Positions 1 to 6,514 of a DNA stretch of 12,380 bases are shown in pieces; position 1 is the stretch's first letter; the number at the start of each line of letters is the position of its first letter. The notes below the pieces were generated by a model that was not told where the DNA came from, made no database searches, and saw only the letters and a program-made list of their open reading frames with translations. Made by a program: the position numbers and the translations under genes. Source of the DNA: Bacteroidota bacterium (GTDB lineage Bacteria; Bacteroidota; Bacteroidia; Chitinophagales; Chitinophagaceae); contig CANHJA010000048.1 of the NCBI GenBank assembly GCA_947460795.1, forward strand, positions 1 to 12,380, written 5' to 3'.

Positions 1-671
1 AAGACAATGTCGAATTCACCGCTATTTATAAATCTGATTCAATACAATTTGCTCAGTTTGCTAATGAATTGAAGTCGGTTGAAAAAAGGGCATTAAAAAA
101 GAATAAGCAAGAAAAATTAAACGTAGAAACAATTGAAACTCCGGTTGTAACGGTTGAGACTGTGAAAGCGCCAATTTCTCCCAAAGAAGATATTTTGGCT
201 ATGATTAATGAGTTGCCCAACAGAAATATTATTGAAGAAAAAATAGTAAAATCAGAACCAATTACTGCCGCTCCCGAATCCGAGAATTTATCAGATGAAG
301 AAAAAAAGCAGAAAGCATTAATGGTCATGATGAGTTTTGGTGATTGGTTAAATCATTTTAAATCAAAGACAGAAAAAGAACAAATTGAAGAGCAAGAAAA
401 AAGAGCTTTAAAAACAGCTTGGCAAAAAGAAAAATTAACGGCTATCATTGAAGAAGAACAAGATGAAATTCCTGAAATGATATTTAAACAGGCGATGGAC
501 TCTATTTCAATGGAAAATGCGCTCATCAGCGAGTCTTTAGCTGAAATTTTAGCCAAACAAGGTAAAACAGATAAAGCGATCGAAATGTATAAAAAATTAA
601 GTTTGCGCAATCCCGAAAAAAATAGTTACTTTGCCGACCGAATAAAAGATTTATTAACAAATAATATTTAA
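1..671 (+). CDS. TPR-like Bacteroidota protein, 5'-truncated by the window
   Basis: The reading frame is open from position 3 to the TAA at 669-671, so the left window edge cuts the gene. The TTG at 69 is only the first possible start inside the window and is unlikely to be real. The 222 visible residues are highly charged: a Lys/Glu-rich linker (about residues 20-120), a SFGDWLNHF motif, then a C-terminal helical segment. That segment includes ISESLAEILAKQGKTDKAIE and ends in NPEKNSYFADRIKDL, which resembles one tetratricopeptide repeat. I recognise this C-terminal pattern from a conserved Bacteroidota protein of unknown function often found beside secG. TPRs usually mediate protein contacts, so a scaffold role is an inference. 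The stop lies 9 nt before secG, which suggests co-transcription. The N-terminal region, and any signal peptide, is outside the window. Confidence 0.8.
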   Translation, partial: DNVEFTAIYKSDSIQFAQFANELKSVEKRALKKNKQEKLNVETIETPVVTVETVKAPISPKEDILAMINELPNRNIIEEKIVKSEPITAAPESENLSDEEKKQKALMVMMSFGDWLNHFKSKTEKEQIEEQEKRALKTAWQKEKLTAIIEEEQDEIPEMIFKQAMDSISMENALISESLAEILAKQGKTDKAIEMYKKLSLRNPEKNSYFADRIKDLLTNNI

Positions 672-680
672 AATATAATT

Positions 681-1091
681 ATGACAGCTTTATTTTTCAT
701 CTTAATCGTTATCTCTTGTGCTGTTTTAGCGTTTTTTGTTTTAATTCAAAACCCTAAAGGTGGTGGGTTAGCAGGCTCATTAAGTGGGTTAGGAACACAA
801 ATGATGGGTGCTAAACAAAGCACGGACATCGTAGAAAAAGGAACTTGGATAACAGCAGCTGCCGTTTTAGCTTTTACATTGGTTTCTTTTATTGTTTCTC
901 CTAAAGTGACTACTAAAGGGGTGCAAAAAACACGTTCTGAAGAAGCAGTAAAAGGGGTTGCTCCAGCTGCAATGCCACAACAACCTCAACAAGCACCAGC
1001 AACTGCACCTGCAACTGCAACTGCACCTGCAACTGCGCCAGCTACACAACCAGCACAAACACCTGCTGCTCCTGTAACACCAGCACCATAA
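681..1091 (+). CDS. secG: Preprotein translocase subunit SecG
   Basis: SecG is the small accessory subunit of the SecYEG channel in the inner membrane and helps SecA-driven export. The 136-residue product has two predicted membrane helices (about residues 2-22 and 52-72). The conserved cytoplasmic loop follows the first helix: QNPKGGGLAGSLSG starting at residue 23, then the MMGAKQSTDIVEKGTW region that leads into helix 2. The C-terminal 60 or so residues are an Ala/Pro/Thr/Gln-rich low-complexity tail encoded by a short tandem repeat, making the protein longer than the core two-helix SecG of about 75 residues. The start ATG lies 9 nt after the upstream stop in an A/T-rich leader with no Shine-Dalgarno sequence, as is usual in Bacteroidota. 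A strong terminator follows the stop. Confidence in the family is high; the role of the tail is unknown. Confidence 0.95.
   Translation: MTALFFILIVISCAVLAFFVLIQNPKGGGLAGSLSGLGTQMMGAKQSTDIVEKGTWITAAAVLAFTLVSFIVSPKVTTKGVQKTRSEEAVKGVAPAAMPQQPQQAPATAPATATAPATAPATQPAQTPAAPVTPAP
993..1040 (+). repeat. 12-nt tandem repeat in the secG tail
   Basis: Copies of the unit GCACCTGCAACT, encoding Ala-Pro-Ala-Thr, start at 993 (one mismatch), 1005 and 1023. A 6-nt half unit (GCAACT, Ala-Thr) sits at 1017-1022, and a degenerate partial unit follows to 1040. The unit length and half unit are multiples of three, so expansion or contraction would keep the reading frame. The following sequence to 1088 stays Ala/Pro/Thr/Gln-rich but is no longer a regular repeat. 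Confidence 0.85.
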
Positions 1092-1110
1092 TCATTTAAA
1101 TTCTTTATAT

Positions 1111-1137
1111 AAAAGAGGCTATATGCCTCTTTTTTTT
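1111..1137 (+). terminator. Rho-independent terminator after secG
   Basis: A perfect 9-bp stem, AAAAGAGGC at 1111-1119 with GCCTCTTTT at 1125-1133, encloses the loop TATAT. An uninterrupted run of eight T runs from 1130 to 1137. It lies 19 nt after the secG stop and closes the secG transcript. The A-run on the 5' side means it could also act on transcripts arriving from the convergent minus-strand operon. Confidence 0.9.
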
Positions 1138-1323
1138 ATGCATCCTTTTTAGGGGTGTTAATAATATTGTACTCATAAAAACAAGCAATACATTTTTAGC
1201 CTATTATTACAAATGCCCATGCTTCATTTGATTTGAAGCACAGGCATCGAAATTTGAATTCAGTATCTCTTTAAATTACAAAATGTACATTTGAATATTG
1301 CAAAGCAATAACTCTAAAAATAC
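1138..1323. other. Noncoding stretch between convergent transcripts, rich in inverted repeats
   Basis: This stretch lies between the secG terminator and the end of the minus-strand operon, and I find no convincing gene in it. It holds three inverted repeats: the long one at 1213-1247 (listed separately), a perfect 12-bp palindrome AAATGTACATTT at 1281-1292, and TATTGC-AAA-GCAATA at 1296-1310. The last begins 14 nt past the stop of the adenylyltransferase gene. None is followed by a strong T-run on either strand, so calling any of them a terminator is uncertain. Confidence 0.6.
1213..1247 (-). terminator. Long inverted repeat, possible 3' hairpin of the panD operon
   Basis: The arms are ATGCCCATGCTTCA (1213-1226) and TGAAGCACAGGCAT (1234-1247), with a 7-nt loop. 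In plus-strand RNA the two non-matching positions give a C/A internal mismatch. In minus-strand RNA the same two positions become G-U pairs, so the stem is a continuous 14 bp. This favours a role in RNA read leftwards, about 76 nt past the adenylyltransferase stop. Only a short T-run follows, so it may be a weak terminator or an mRNA-stabilising 3' hairpin. Confidence 0.45.
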
Positions 1324-1815
1324 TTAGCCATTTATTTTTTCTATCACATTCGTTGTAGAATATCCTTCTAAGAATGGAATGATTTCGACTTGACCACCAT
1401 AGCTTAAAACCTCCTTTGCGCCAACTATGGTTTCTAATGTGTAATCGCCTCCTTTGATTAACACATCGGGTTGAAGTTCATTAATCAAATTTAATGGTGT
1501 GTCTTCATCAAATATTATGACAGCATCTATATAAGTATGACTGGCTAAGTTGAATGCACGAGAATATTCATCAACTATAGGTCGATTGCTGCCTTTTAAT
1601 TTACGAACACTTTCATCGGAGTTTACGGCCACAATTAATTTGTTTCCCAACTCGGCAGCTTCTAGCAAATAAGTATTGTGCCCTCGGTGAATGATATCGA
1701 AACATCCATTTGTAAACACTACTTTTTTGGAAAGCATTTTCCATTGGTTTACGATTAGTTTTAATTCACTTAATTTATAAATTTTGTTTTGAATGAATTC
1801 TAGTTTATTGTGCAT
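1324..1815 (-). CDS. rfaE2: D-glycero-beta-D-manno-heptose 1-phosphate adenylyltransferase, stand-alone
   Basis: This cytoplasmic nucleotidyltransferase transfers AMP from ATP to heptose 1-phosphate, giving the ADP-heptose used for LPS core or other heptose glycans. The 163 residues show the family hallmarks: VFTNGCFDIIHRGH with the H43-x-x-H46 nucleotide-binding motif, the SDESVRKLKG segment, IKGGDY, and a C-terminal STTNVIEKI like the usual STS/T-x-I-I-x-K-I. It corresponds to the C-terminal half of E. coli HldE; no kinase half is present here, so a separate kinase gene is expected elsewhere. Its start overlaps the 3' end of the upstream flippase-like gene by 11 nt, which implies co-transcription and translational coupling. 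It is the last gene of the panD operon. A related cytidylyltransferase such as the glycerol-3-phosphate type is less likely given KGGDY and STTNVI. Confidence 0.9.
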   Translation of the reverse strand: MHNKLEFIQNKIYKLSELKLIVNQWKMLSKKVVFTNGCFDIIHRGHNTYLLEAAELGNKLIVAVNSDESVRKLKGSNRPIVDEYSRAFNLASHTYIDAVIIFDEDTPLNLINELQPDVLIKGGDYTLETIVGAKEVLSYGGQVEIIPFLEGYSTTNVIEKING

Positions 1816-2806
1816 TTTTGTTTCTGTTGTAAATAGGTAAAATAATAAGGGAGGCTGCTCCTCCTAAAATAACAATTAAAGTTGGAATAAGCCAAATTAT
1901 CCAACTGATTGCAAAGCTAAAGGTTTCATCAACACCATAAAGCTGAACAATTTCTCCTACAATTAAAGGGTAGGCGCCCAATCCTCCTGGTGTGGCTATG
2001 ATGCCTATGCTGCCAAAGGACAATACTGAAAACCCAGTTTTGAAACCGAGCATTTCTGTTTCATGAATACTTTTAAAGCCAATTACGATCATGCCTAAAT
2101 ACATGCCCCAAATTATCAGTGTGTGAATGATAAACCATTTTTTGTTTTTCATGGTTTTAAAGCTCATGATGCCAGCAACAATATTTTTAAATATGGTTGC
2201 CAATTTTGTATAAATGGGATGGTTGATTCCTTTTTTTTGAAAAACTTTAAACAAAATCAGTAATAAAATAACAGCTCCTATTAAAGTGTATTGAAAGGTA
2301 TGATCTCCGCTCGGGTTCTGGTTTATTTTTGTCCAAAATGATTGCAAATAATTCAAAGAAAAATCAATTTGAATAACAAATGTGATGATGAAAATGATTC
2401 CCAAGCAAAGCATATCAAATGCCCGCTCTGCAATGATTGTCCCAATTAATTTATCTGTAGGTAGTTTTTCGTATTTCGATAATAAGCTGCATTTTAATAC
2501 TTCTCCAAAACGTGGGATGCCCAAGTTGGCAATGTAACCAATCATTACGGCTAAAAAAGTATTTGTTTTACTTGGATACATTTCTAGAGGTTCCATTAAA
2601 TAGGTCCAACGTACTGCGCGGCTCCAATGACTGATAAAACCCATTAACATTACAGGAAAAAGGAGCATGTAACGAGCATGTTGCATTGCAAATTTTATTT
2701 TTTGTATTTGCTCAGCAGTTACATCTTTTACTGAAAACCATATTAAAAAACCACACAAACCAAAAGTAAGTACGTATGTAATTATATTTATGTGTTTTTT
2801 ATTCAT
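1805..2806 (-). CDS. Flippase-like / lysylphosphatidylglycerol synthase TM-region family membrane protein
   Basis: A 333-residue, strongly hydrophobic inner-membrane protein with about eight predicted helices, matching the PF03706 (UPF0104, YbhN-like) family. The family signatures are visible in order: SHWSRAVRW at 59-67, NLGIPRFGEV at 94-103 with the conserved Pro-Arg-x-Gly-Glu, ERAFD at 127-131, and a late IATPGGLGAYPLIVGE segment. It lacks the C-terminal aminoacyl-phosphatidylglycerol synthase domain of MprF, so it is not a lysyl-transferase. Family members are thought to move or handle lipids or lipid-linked sugars, but the substrate is not evident. The gene follows panD by 12 nt and overlaps the heptose adenylyltransferase by 11 nt. 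The latter hints at an envelope glycan or lipid role, which is inference. Confidence 0.9.
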   Translation of the reverse strand: MNKKHINIITYVLTFGLCGFLIWFSVKDVTAEQIQKIKFAMQHARYMLLFPVMLMGFISHWSRAVRWTYLMEPLEMYPSKTNTFLAVMIGYIANLGIPRFGEVLKCSLLSKYEKLPTDKLIGTIIAERAFDMLCLGIIFIITFVIQIDFSLNYLQSFWTKINQNPSGDHTFQYTLIGAVILLLILFKVFQKKGINHPIYTKLATIFKNIVAGIMSFKTMKNKKWFIIHTLIIWGMYLGMIVIGFKSIHETEMLGFKTGFSVLSFGSIGIIATPGGLGAYPLIVGEIVQLYGVDETFSFAISWIIWLIPTLIVILGGAASLIILPIYNRNKNAQ

Positions 2807-2818
2807 TCAAAAAGAATG
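2804..2818 (-). promoter_or_regulatory. Small hairpin enclosing the flippase-like gene start codon
   Basis: In minus-strand RNA the 12-nt gap after the panD TAG reads CATTC-TTTTT-GAATG, a perfect 5-bp inverted repeat whose 3' arm contains the ATG (2806-2804). The stem is A/U-rich and weak. If formed, it would hide the start until a ribosome finishing panD melts it. This is inference from sequence only. Confidence 0.3.
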
Positions 2819-3166
2819 CTATTTTAGTTTGTTTTTCTCTGTTGGAAAAATAACAAAAGGTTTAAATTTCTTAGCTTCTTCGAAATCCATCAAAGCATAC
2901 GAAATAATAATAACCACATCGTCTACCTCAACTTTTCGAGCGGCAGGCCCATTTAAACAGATCGTTCCACTGCCACGTCGGCCTTTAATTACGTATGTTT
3001 CTAAACGTTCTCCATTATTAAGATTAACAATTTGTACTTTTTCGTGTTCAATCAAATTAGCAGCGTCCATTAAATTTTGATCAATTGTAACGCTTCCTAT
3101 ATAATTCAAATCTGCTTGTGTAACTCTTACACGATGTATTTTAGATTTTAAAACTTGTATTTGCAT
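2819..3166 (-). CDS. panD: Aspartate 1-decarboxylase (pyruvoyl enzyme)
   Basis: PanD decarboxylates L-aspartate to beta-alanine in the cytoplasm, supplying the amine half of pantothenate for PanC. The 115-residue proenzyme has the expected residues at the same numbers as the E. coli enzyme: K9, H11, Y22, the G24-S25 self-cleavage site whose serine becomes the pyruvoyl group, R54, T57 and Y58, plus GTICLNGPAARK in the C-terminal half. No residue needed for processing is missing. It is the first gene of the minus-strand operon with the flippase-like protein and the heptose adenylyltransferase. A TATATTTG -7 box ends only 7 nt before the ATG, so the mRNA leader should be very short. panC lies about 2.5 kb away, separated by an oppositely oriented gene. 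Confidence 0.97.
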   Translation of the reverse strand: MQIQVLKSKIHRVRVTQADLNYIGSVTIDQNLMDAANLIEHEKVQIVNLNNGERLETYVIKGRRGSGTICLNGPAARKVEVDDVVIIISYALMDFEEAKKFKPFVIFPTEKNKLK

Positions 3167-3173
3167 GAGACGA

Positions 3174-3181
3174 CAAATATA
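3174..3181 (-). promoter_or_regulatory. Putative panD -7 promoter box
   Basis: Read on the minus strand this is TATATTTG, a full match to the Bacteroidota -7 consensus TAnnTTTG. No TTG occurs at the usual distance upstream, so the -33 element is poor. The box ends 7 nt before the panD ATG, predicting transcription start within a few nucleotides of the start codon. The same octamer precedes panC in a similar position. Confidence 0.5.
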
Positions 3182-3290
3182 GAATTAAAAAATTGGTTTA
3201 TTTTGATTTAGAATATTAAAAAATAGGTAAAGATTTTGTTGGGTTTTATTTTTATTTGGCTACTAGAAAACTCCTTTTTAGTTTTAACCT

Positions 3291-5621
3291 ATGAAACATG
3301 CTTTTTATTTATTAATACTATTTGTTGGGCTGAGTTTAAAATTACATGCTCAAAGTACTGCTGATGAAAAAATTATTGCTTTTTCAAAATTATATTCAAC
3401 CGTTAAATTTTATTATCCAGAGCCTAATTTATCAAATTTTCCTTGGTATGCATTGGCTTGTAAAGGTTATCAGCTAGCCCTCGAAAACGAAAATGACGAC
3501 GTATTTATTAATAAATCAAAGGCTTTGTTTCAAACAATAGCACCGGGAGTGCAAATAGGTAAAACGAAATTGTTTGATGTGCGCAAAATAACCCCTGCCA
3601 ATCCGAGAGCGTATCCTACAACCAAGTTTTGGCAACATAAAATTGCTTTGAATGTCAATAAAAAACAAGTATTTGCCACAACCAGTTTAAATTATATTTA
3701 CCAGCAAAAAAATATTAAATACCAGCTTGTTCAACTTTTTAACCCGAAGCAAAAAGGCATCTTAGGGAAGAAAATAAAAATTTCATTTTGGGCAAAGTGG
3801 GAAGGTGCAATCGATACTAATTTGGCCTTTTTTCAAATGATGCCCTACAACAGAAAAACGAAAACATTTTTGGATTATACGATTAAAGTGAATAAAAATG
3901 AATGGGCATTATACACCAAAGAAATTGATTATCCGGAAGACATTAGCGTAGACAAATTGAATTTTAACTTCCCTACGACAGGCACTATTTATGTAGATGA
4001 TTTGCAAATTGAGAAGTTTGAAAATAATCTATGGGAAAAAATAAATTTCAATAATACTGGATTCGAAAATTATACGCCATTAGGCAATTTAATAGGCTGG
4101 GAAGATCCTTTTATAGGTGGCACTATCGTGGATAAAAATAACTCAGAGTTCAAAGAAGGAAAATTTTCATTGAAATTATCATCGGTTCAAGATCAAATTT
4201 TATATCAACCCAGAGATATTGAAAAACCATTTGAAATAAAGTTAATTGGCGATTATCATGCATTTGTTCCATTGCAAGTTTATGCCAATGATACATCAAT
4301 TTATCCTAGTGTAAATAAAAATGAGTTGGAACAATTTGCTAAACAACTAAAGACTCAAATAGATAGCAGTGCGACATTGAATCAACAAAGAATAGCCATG
4401 GCTCTTGAAATTTGGAGTCAGTTGTACCACGATTATCCTTATCGGGAAAATAATTTTGATGAAAAAAACAATTCCTTTTTATTGCGCTTTTTACATGCGC
4501 TAGAAAAGTCAATAACAGATTTTACTCCCAATGACATTTATACAAAATACATATCGTGGTTAAATGATCCACATGCAACCATTGCTTATCGTAGTTTAGT
4601 GAAAGAACCACGTAAAAAATTTAGGCTTCCAATAAATTTGGTATTAACACAAAATGAATGCGTTGTTTCAAACATAAAGAAATCAGCCAGCGTTATTGAG
4701 CCGGGCGATGTCATTTTAAAAATGAATAATGTTGCGATAGATAGTTTAATTAAAGAATATAATCGATTTTCAATTGCTAAAATAAATCAGCATATAGCGA
4801 TTTATAAATTACTTGAAATATTTGATGCAGACTCAACGGAAGTGGTTGTTAAACGCAATAATAAAATATTGAAAGAAGTATTTGCCTCAAAAAATCAAAA
4901 TTTATCGAAAATACCTTCAAGTCAGTCAGCAACAGATTCATTAAACGAAGAAAATGAAGAGCAACAATATAAAAATGATGTAGAGCAAAAATTGAAGACT
5001 GGTAAGGTGTTTTATTATCAAGAAAATGCAGTGGGCTCAATGAATAAACCCATGCTAATGAGTGAAGAAAAAGTAGATAGCTTGGTGAAAATATTTAATA
5101 ATTACCAGTATGTCATTATTGATTTAAGAGGCAAAGCTAATAACACCTTTATTAATTATTTAGATACGCATATTCCCACTATCGATTTAGACAAAAAATT
5201 GAATGTAGTTAAAAAAACATTTCAACCCGTTGCTGATTTTAAATATGACACTGTAAGTTATTTGCAACAATCAAAGTCCAAGTTAGTGTTACAGCCCAAA
5301 ATAGTTTACTTAGTCAATTATAGGACAATGGGAAATGTGGAGTTTAATTTAGTCAGAGCAAAATGTAGCAAATATGGTATATTAATAGGGGAAAATACAG
5401 CAGGAGCTTCTGGTATCATAAATAAAATACGCATAAACGACGAGGTAGAGTTTTACTATACAAGTTCTAAAAATATTGGATTGGCAGATTTGCAAAATGG
5501 CAATTACCAAAGTGTGGGCTTAAAACCAGATTATATAGTTTATCCTACCAAAGTAGGCATAAAAGAAAATAGAGATGAAGTGCTTGATAAAGCCTTAGAG
5601 GTGATTGAAAATTTAAAGTAA
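3291..5621 (+). CDS. Secreted S41-peptidase-like protein, probably catalytically dead
   Basis: A 776-residue exported protein. An N-terminal signal peptide (residues 1-20, likely cleaved in LHA-QS) has no lipobox cysteine, so periplasmic or secreted. A helical DEKIIAFSKLYSTVKFYYPEP region follows, then a beta-rich segment (about 110-300) with GTIYVDDLQIEKF and a repeated GFENYTPLGNLIGWED pattern, like the jelly-roll insert in Bacteroidota S41 proteins. Next comes a PDZ-like region with EPGDVILKMNN (from E470) and a C-terminal S41 domain. The domain keeps DPHAT (H428), VIIDLRGK (608-615), GENTAGASG (700-708) and the final GLKPDYIVYPTKVGI. At the nucleophile site, where relatives read S-x-x-E, this protein reads T679-M-G681-N-V-E684: the serine is glycine. 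The Lys used by CtpA/Tsp-type members also aligns to A706. It is probably a binding or structural pseudoenzyme. It sits inverted between panD and panC. I see no clear promoter. Confidence 0.85.
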   Translation: MKHAFYLLILFVGLSLKLHAQSTADEKIIAFSKLYSTVKFYYPEPNLSNFPWYALACKGYQLALENENDDVFINKSKALFQTIAPGVQIGKTKLFDVRKITPANPRAYPTTKFWQHKIALNVNKKQVFATTSLNYIYQQKNIKYQLVQLFNPKQKGILGKKIKISFWAKWEGAIDTNLAFFQMMPYNRKTKTFLDYTIKVNKNEWALYTKEIDYPEDISVDKLNFNFPTTGTIYVDDLQIEKFENNLWEKINFNNTGFENYTPLGNLIGWEDPFIGGTIVDKNNSEFKEGKFSLKLSSVQDQILYQPRDIEKPFEIKLIGDYHAFVPLQVYANDTSIYPSVNKNELEQFAKQLKTQIDSSATLNQQRIAMALEIWSQLYHDYPYRENNFDEKNNSFLLRFLHALEKSITDFTPNDIYTKYISWLNDPHATIAYRSLVKEPRKKFRLPINLVLTQNECVVSNIKKSASVIEPGDVILKMNNVAIDSLIKEYNRFSIAKINQHIAIYKLLEIFDADSTEVVVKRNNKILKEVFASKNQNLSKIPSSQSATDSLNEENEEQQYKNDVEQKLKTGKVFYYQENAVGSMNKPMLMSEEKVDSLVKIFNNYQYVIIDLRGKANNTFINYLDTHIPTIDLDKKLNVVKKTFQPVADFKYDTVSYLQQSKSKLVLQPKIVYLVNYRTMGNVEFNLVRAKCSKYGILIGENTAGASGIINKIRINDEVEFYYTSSKNIGLADLQNGNYQSVGLKPDYIVYPTKVGIKENRDEVLDKALEVIENLK

Positions 5622-5624
5622 GTA

Positions 5625-6458
5625 TTAATTTATTCTGAGGTTGTCAATTAATCGAACGCCATCTAAAAATGCAGCGATTAATACCACCATTTTTTTTGAT
5701 TCATCAAATTCGGCTAAAATTTCCAAGTTATCGGCATTCGCTAACAAAATATATTCGGTATCAAAACCATTCTTAGTTAGTTTTTGAATCCAATTTTGCT
5801 GAGTTTGTTGAAATGAAGTGGTGTTTACATTGTCTTTAATAGAAACTAAGCAGGCATGAATTAAAGGTGCTTTAGCCCTTGCTTCGGCGGATAAGCGAGC
5901 ATTTCGGGAACTTTTGGCCAATCCATCTTCATCTCTAAGGGTAGGGCAGGTAGTTACTTCAACTTGTAAATTTTGCAAAGCAATCATTCGTTTGATAACC
6001 AGGCATTGCTGAAAATCTTTTTCACCCAGATACAATTTATGTGGTTTTACTGCAATTAATAGCTTGTGTACGATTAAGGACACCCCATTAAAATGTCCAG
6101 GTCTAAATTTTCCATCTAAAATGGTATCTAAATAGCCAATATCATAAATCGGCATATTTTCCAATCCTGAAGGATACATTTCTTCAACCGACGGTAAAAA
6201 AAGGACGTCTGTTTTTGCTGCAACTAATTTTTCAATATCCGCATCAATGGTTACAGGATATTTTTCTAGGTCAGTTAGGCTGTTAAATTGAGTAGGGTTT
6301 ATAAAAATGCTACAAACTGTAGTCTCATTTTCAGATTTTGATTTTTCAATCAATGAAATATGTCCTTCATGAAGAGCACCCATCGTAGGAACAAAGCCTA
6401 TAGAAGCCTTTTGGCGCAATAAATTTTGTAATTCGAGGATTCTTTTAACAATGTACAT
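5625..6458 (-). CDS. panC: Pantothenate synthetase (pantoate-beta-alanine ligase)
   Basis: PanC joins pantoate and beta-alanine using ATP, through a pantoyl-adenylate intermediate, to make pantothenate. With the start at 6458 the product is 277 residues, close to the 283 of E. coli. It opens MYIVKRILELQ and soon shows FVPTMGALHEGH with the HIGH-type H30-x-x-H33. Other signatures are IFINPTQFN, the pantoate-binding GEKDFQQ, and SSRNARLS, which replaces KMSKS in the family. The frame is open further upstream to 6602, but the extra 48 residues do not resemble PanC, run over the promoter and into the divergent gene at 6561, and are very probably untranslated. The gene ends 3 nt from the stop of the S41-like gene, tail to tail, with no terminator hairpin between. 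Its usual partner panD is on the same strand but not adjacent. Confidence 0.97.
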   Translation of the reverse strand: MYIVKRILELQNLLRQKASIGFVPTMGALHEGHISLIEKSKSENETTVCSIFINPTQFNSLTDLEKYPVTIDADIEKLVAAKTDVLFLPSVEEMYPSGLENMPIYDIGYLDTILDGKFRPGHFNGVSLIVHKLLIAVKPHKLYLGEKDFQQCLVIKRMIALQNLQVEVTTCPTLRDEDGLAKSSRNARLSAEARAKAPLIHACLVSIKDNVNTTSFQQTQQNWIQKLTKNGFDTEYILLANADNLEILAEFDESKKMVVLIAAFLDGVRLIDNLRIN

Positions 6459-6464
6459 AACAGT

Positions 6465-6493
6465 CAAATATAGGGCAGTGAAATCAAAATCAA
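6465..6493 (-). promoter_or_regulatory. Bacteroidota-type promoter of panC
   Basis: On the minus strand TTG (6493-6491), an 18-nt spacer and TATATTTG (6472-6465) match the TTG-N17-20-TAnnTTTG arrangement known for Bacteroidota housekeeping promoters. The -7 box ends 6 nt before the ATG at 6458, so the predicted transcript starts almost at the start codon. This also argues against the longer upstream start, which would lie upstream of the promoter. Confidence 0.65.
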
Positions 6494-6514
6494 CCAATTT
6501 AGAGAAAAAAACAG

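Noticed and set aside
53..610. Minus-strand open frames opposite the TPR-like gene
   Set aside because: They are hydrophobic shadows of a Lys/Glu-rich coding sequence, with no start context or recognisable domain.
867..1058. Minus-strand Cys/Arg-rich open frame opposite the secG repeat
   Set aside because: It is the complement of the Ala/Pro/Thr repeat, giving meaningless Cys/Ser/Arg repeats; secG on the other strand is certain.
2790..3080. Plus-strand open frame across panD
   Set aside because: It is antisense to panD, whose catalytic residues align fully, and has no family resemblance or promoter.
3167..3290. Promoter for the S41-like gene
   Set aside because: TTTATTTG at 3251-3258 is one base off TAnnTTTG and the nearest TTG is only about 12 nt upstream, too close; I could not support a call.
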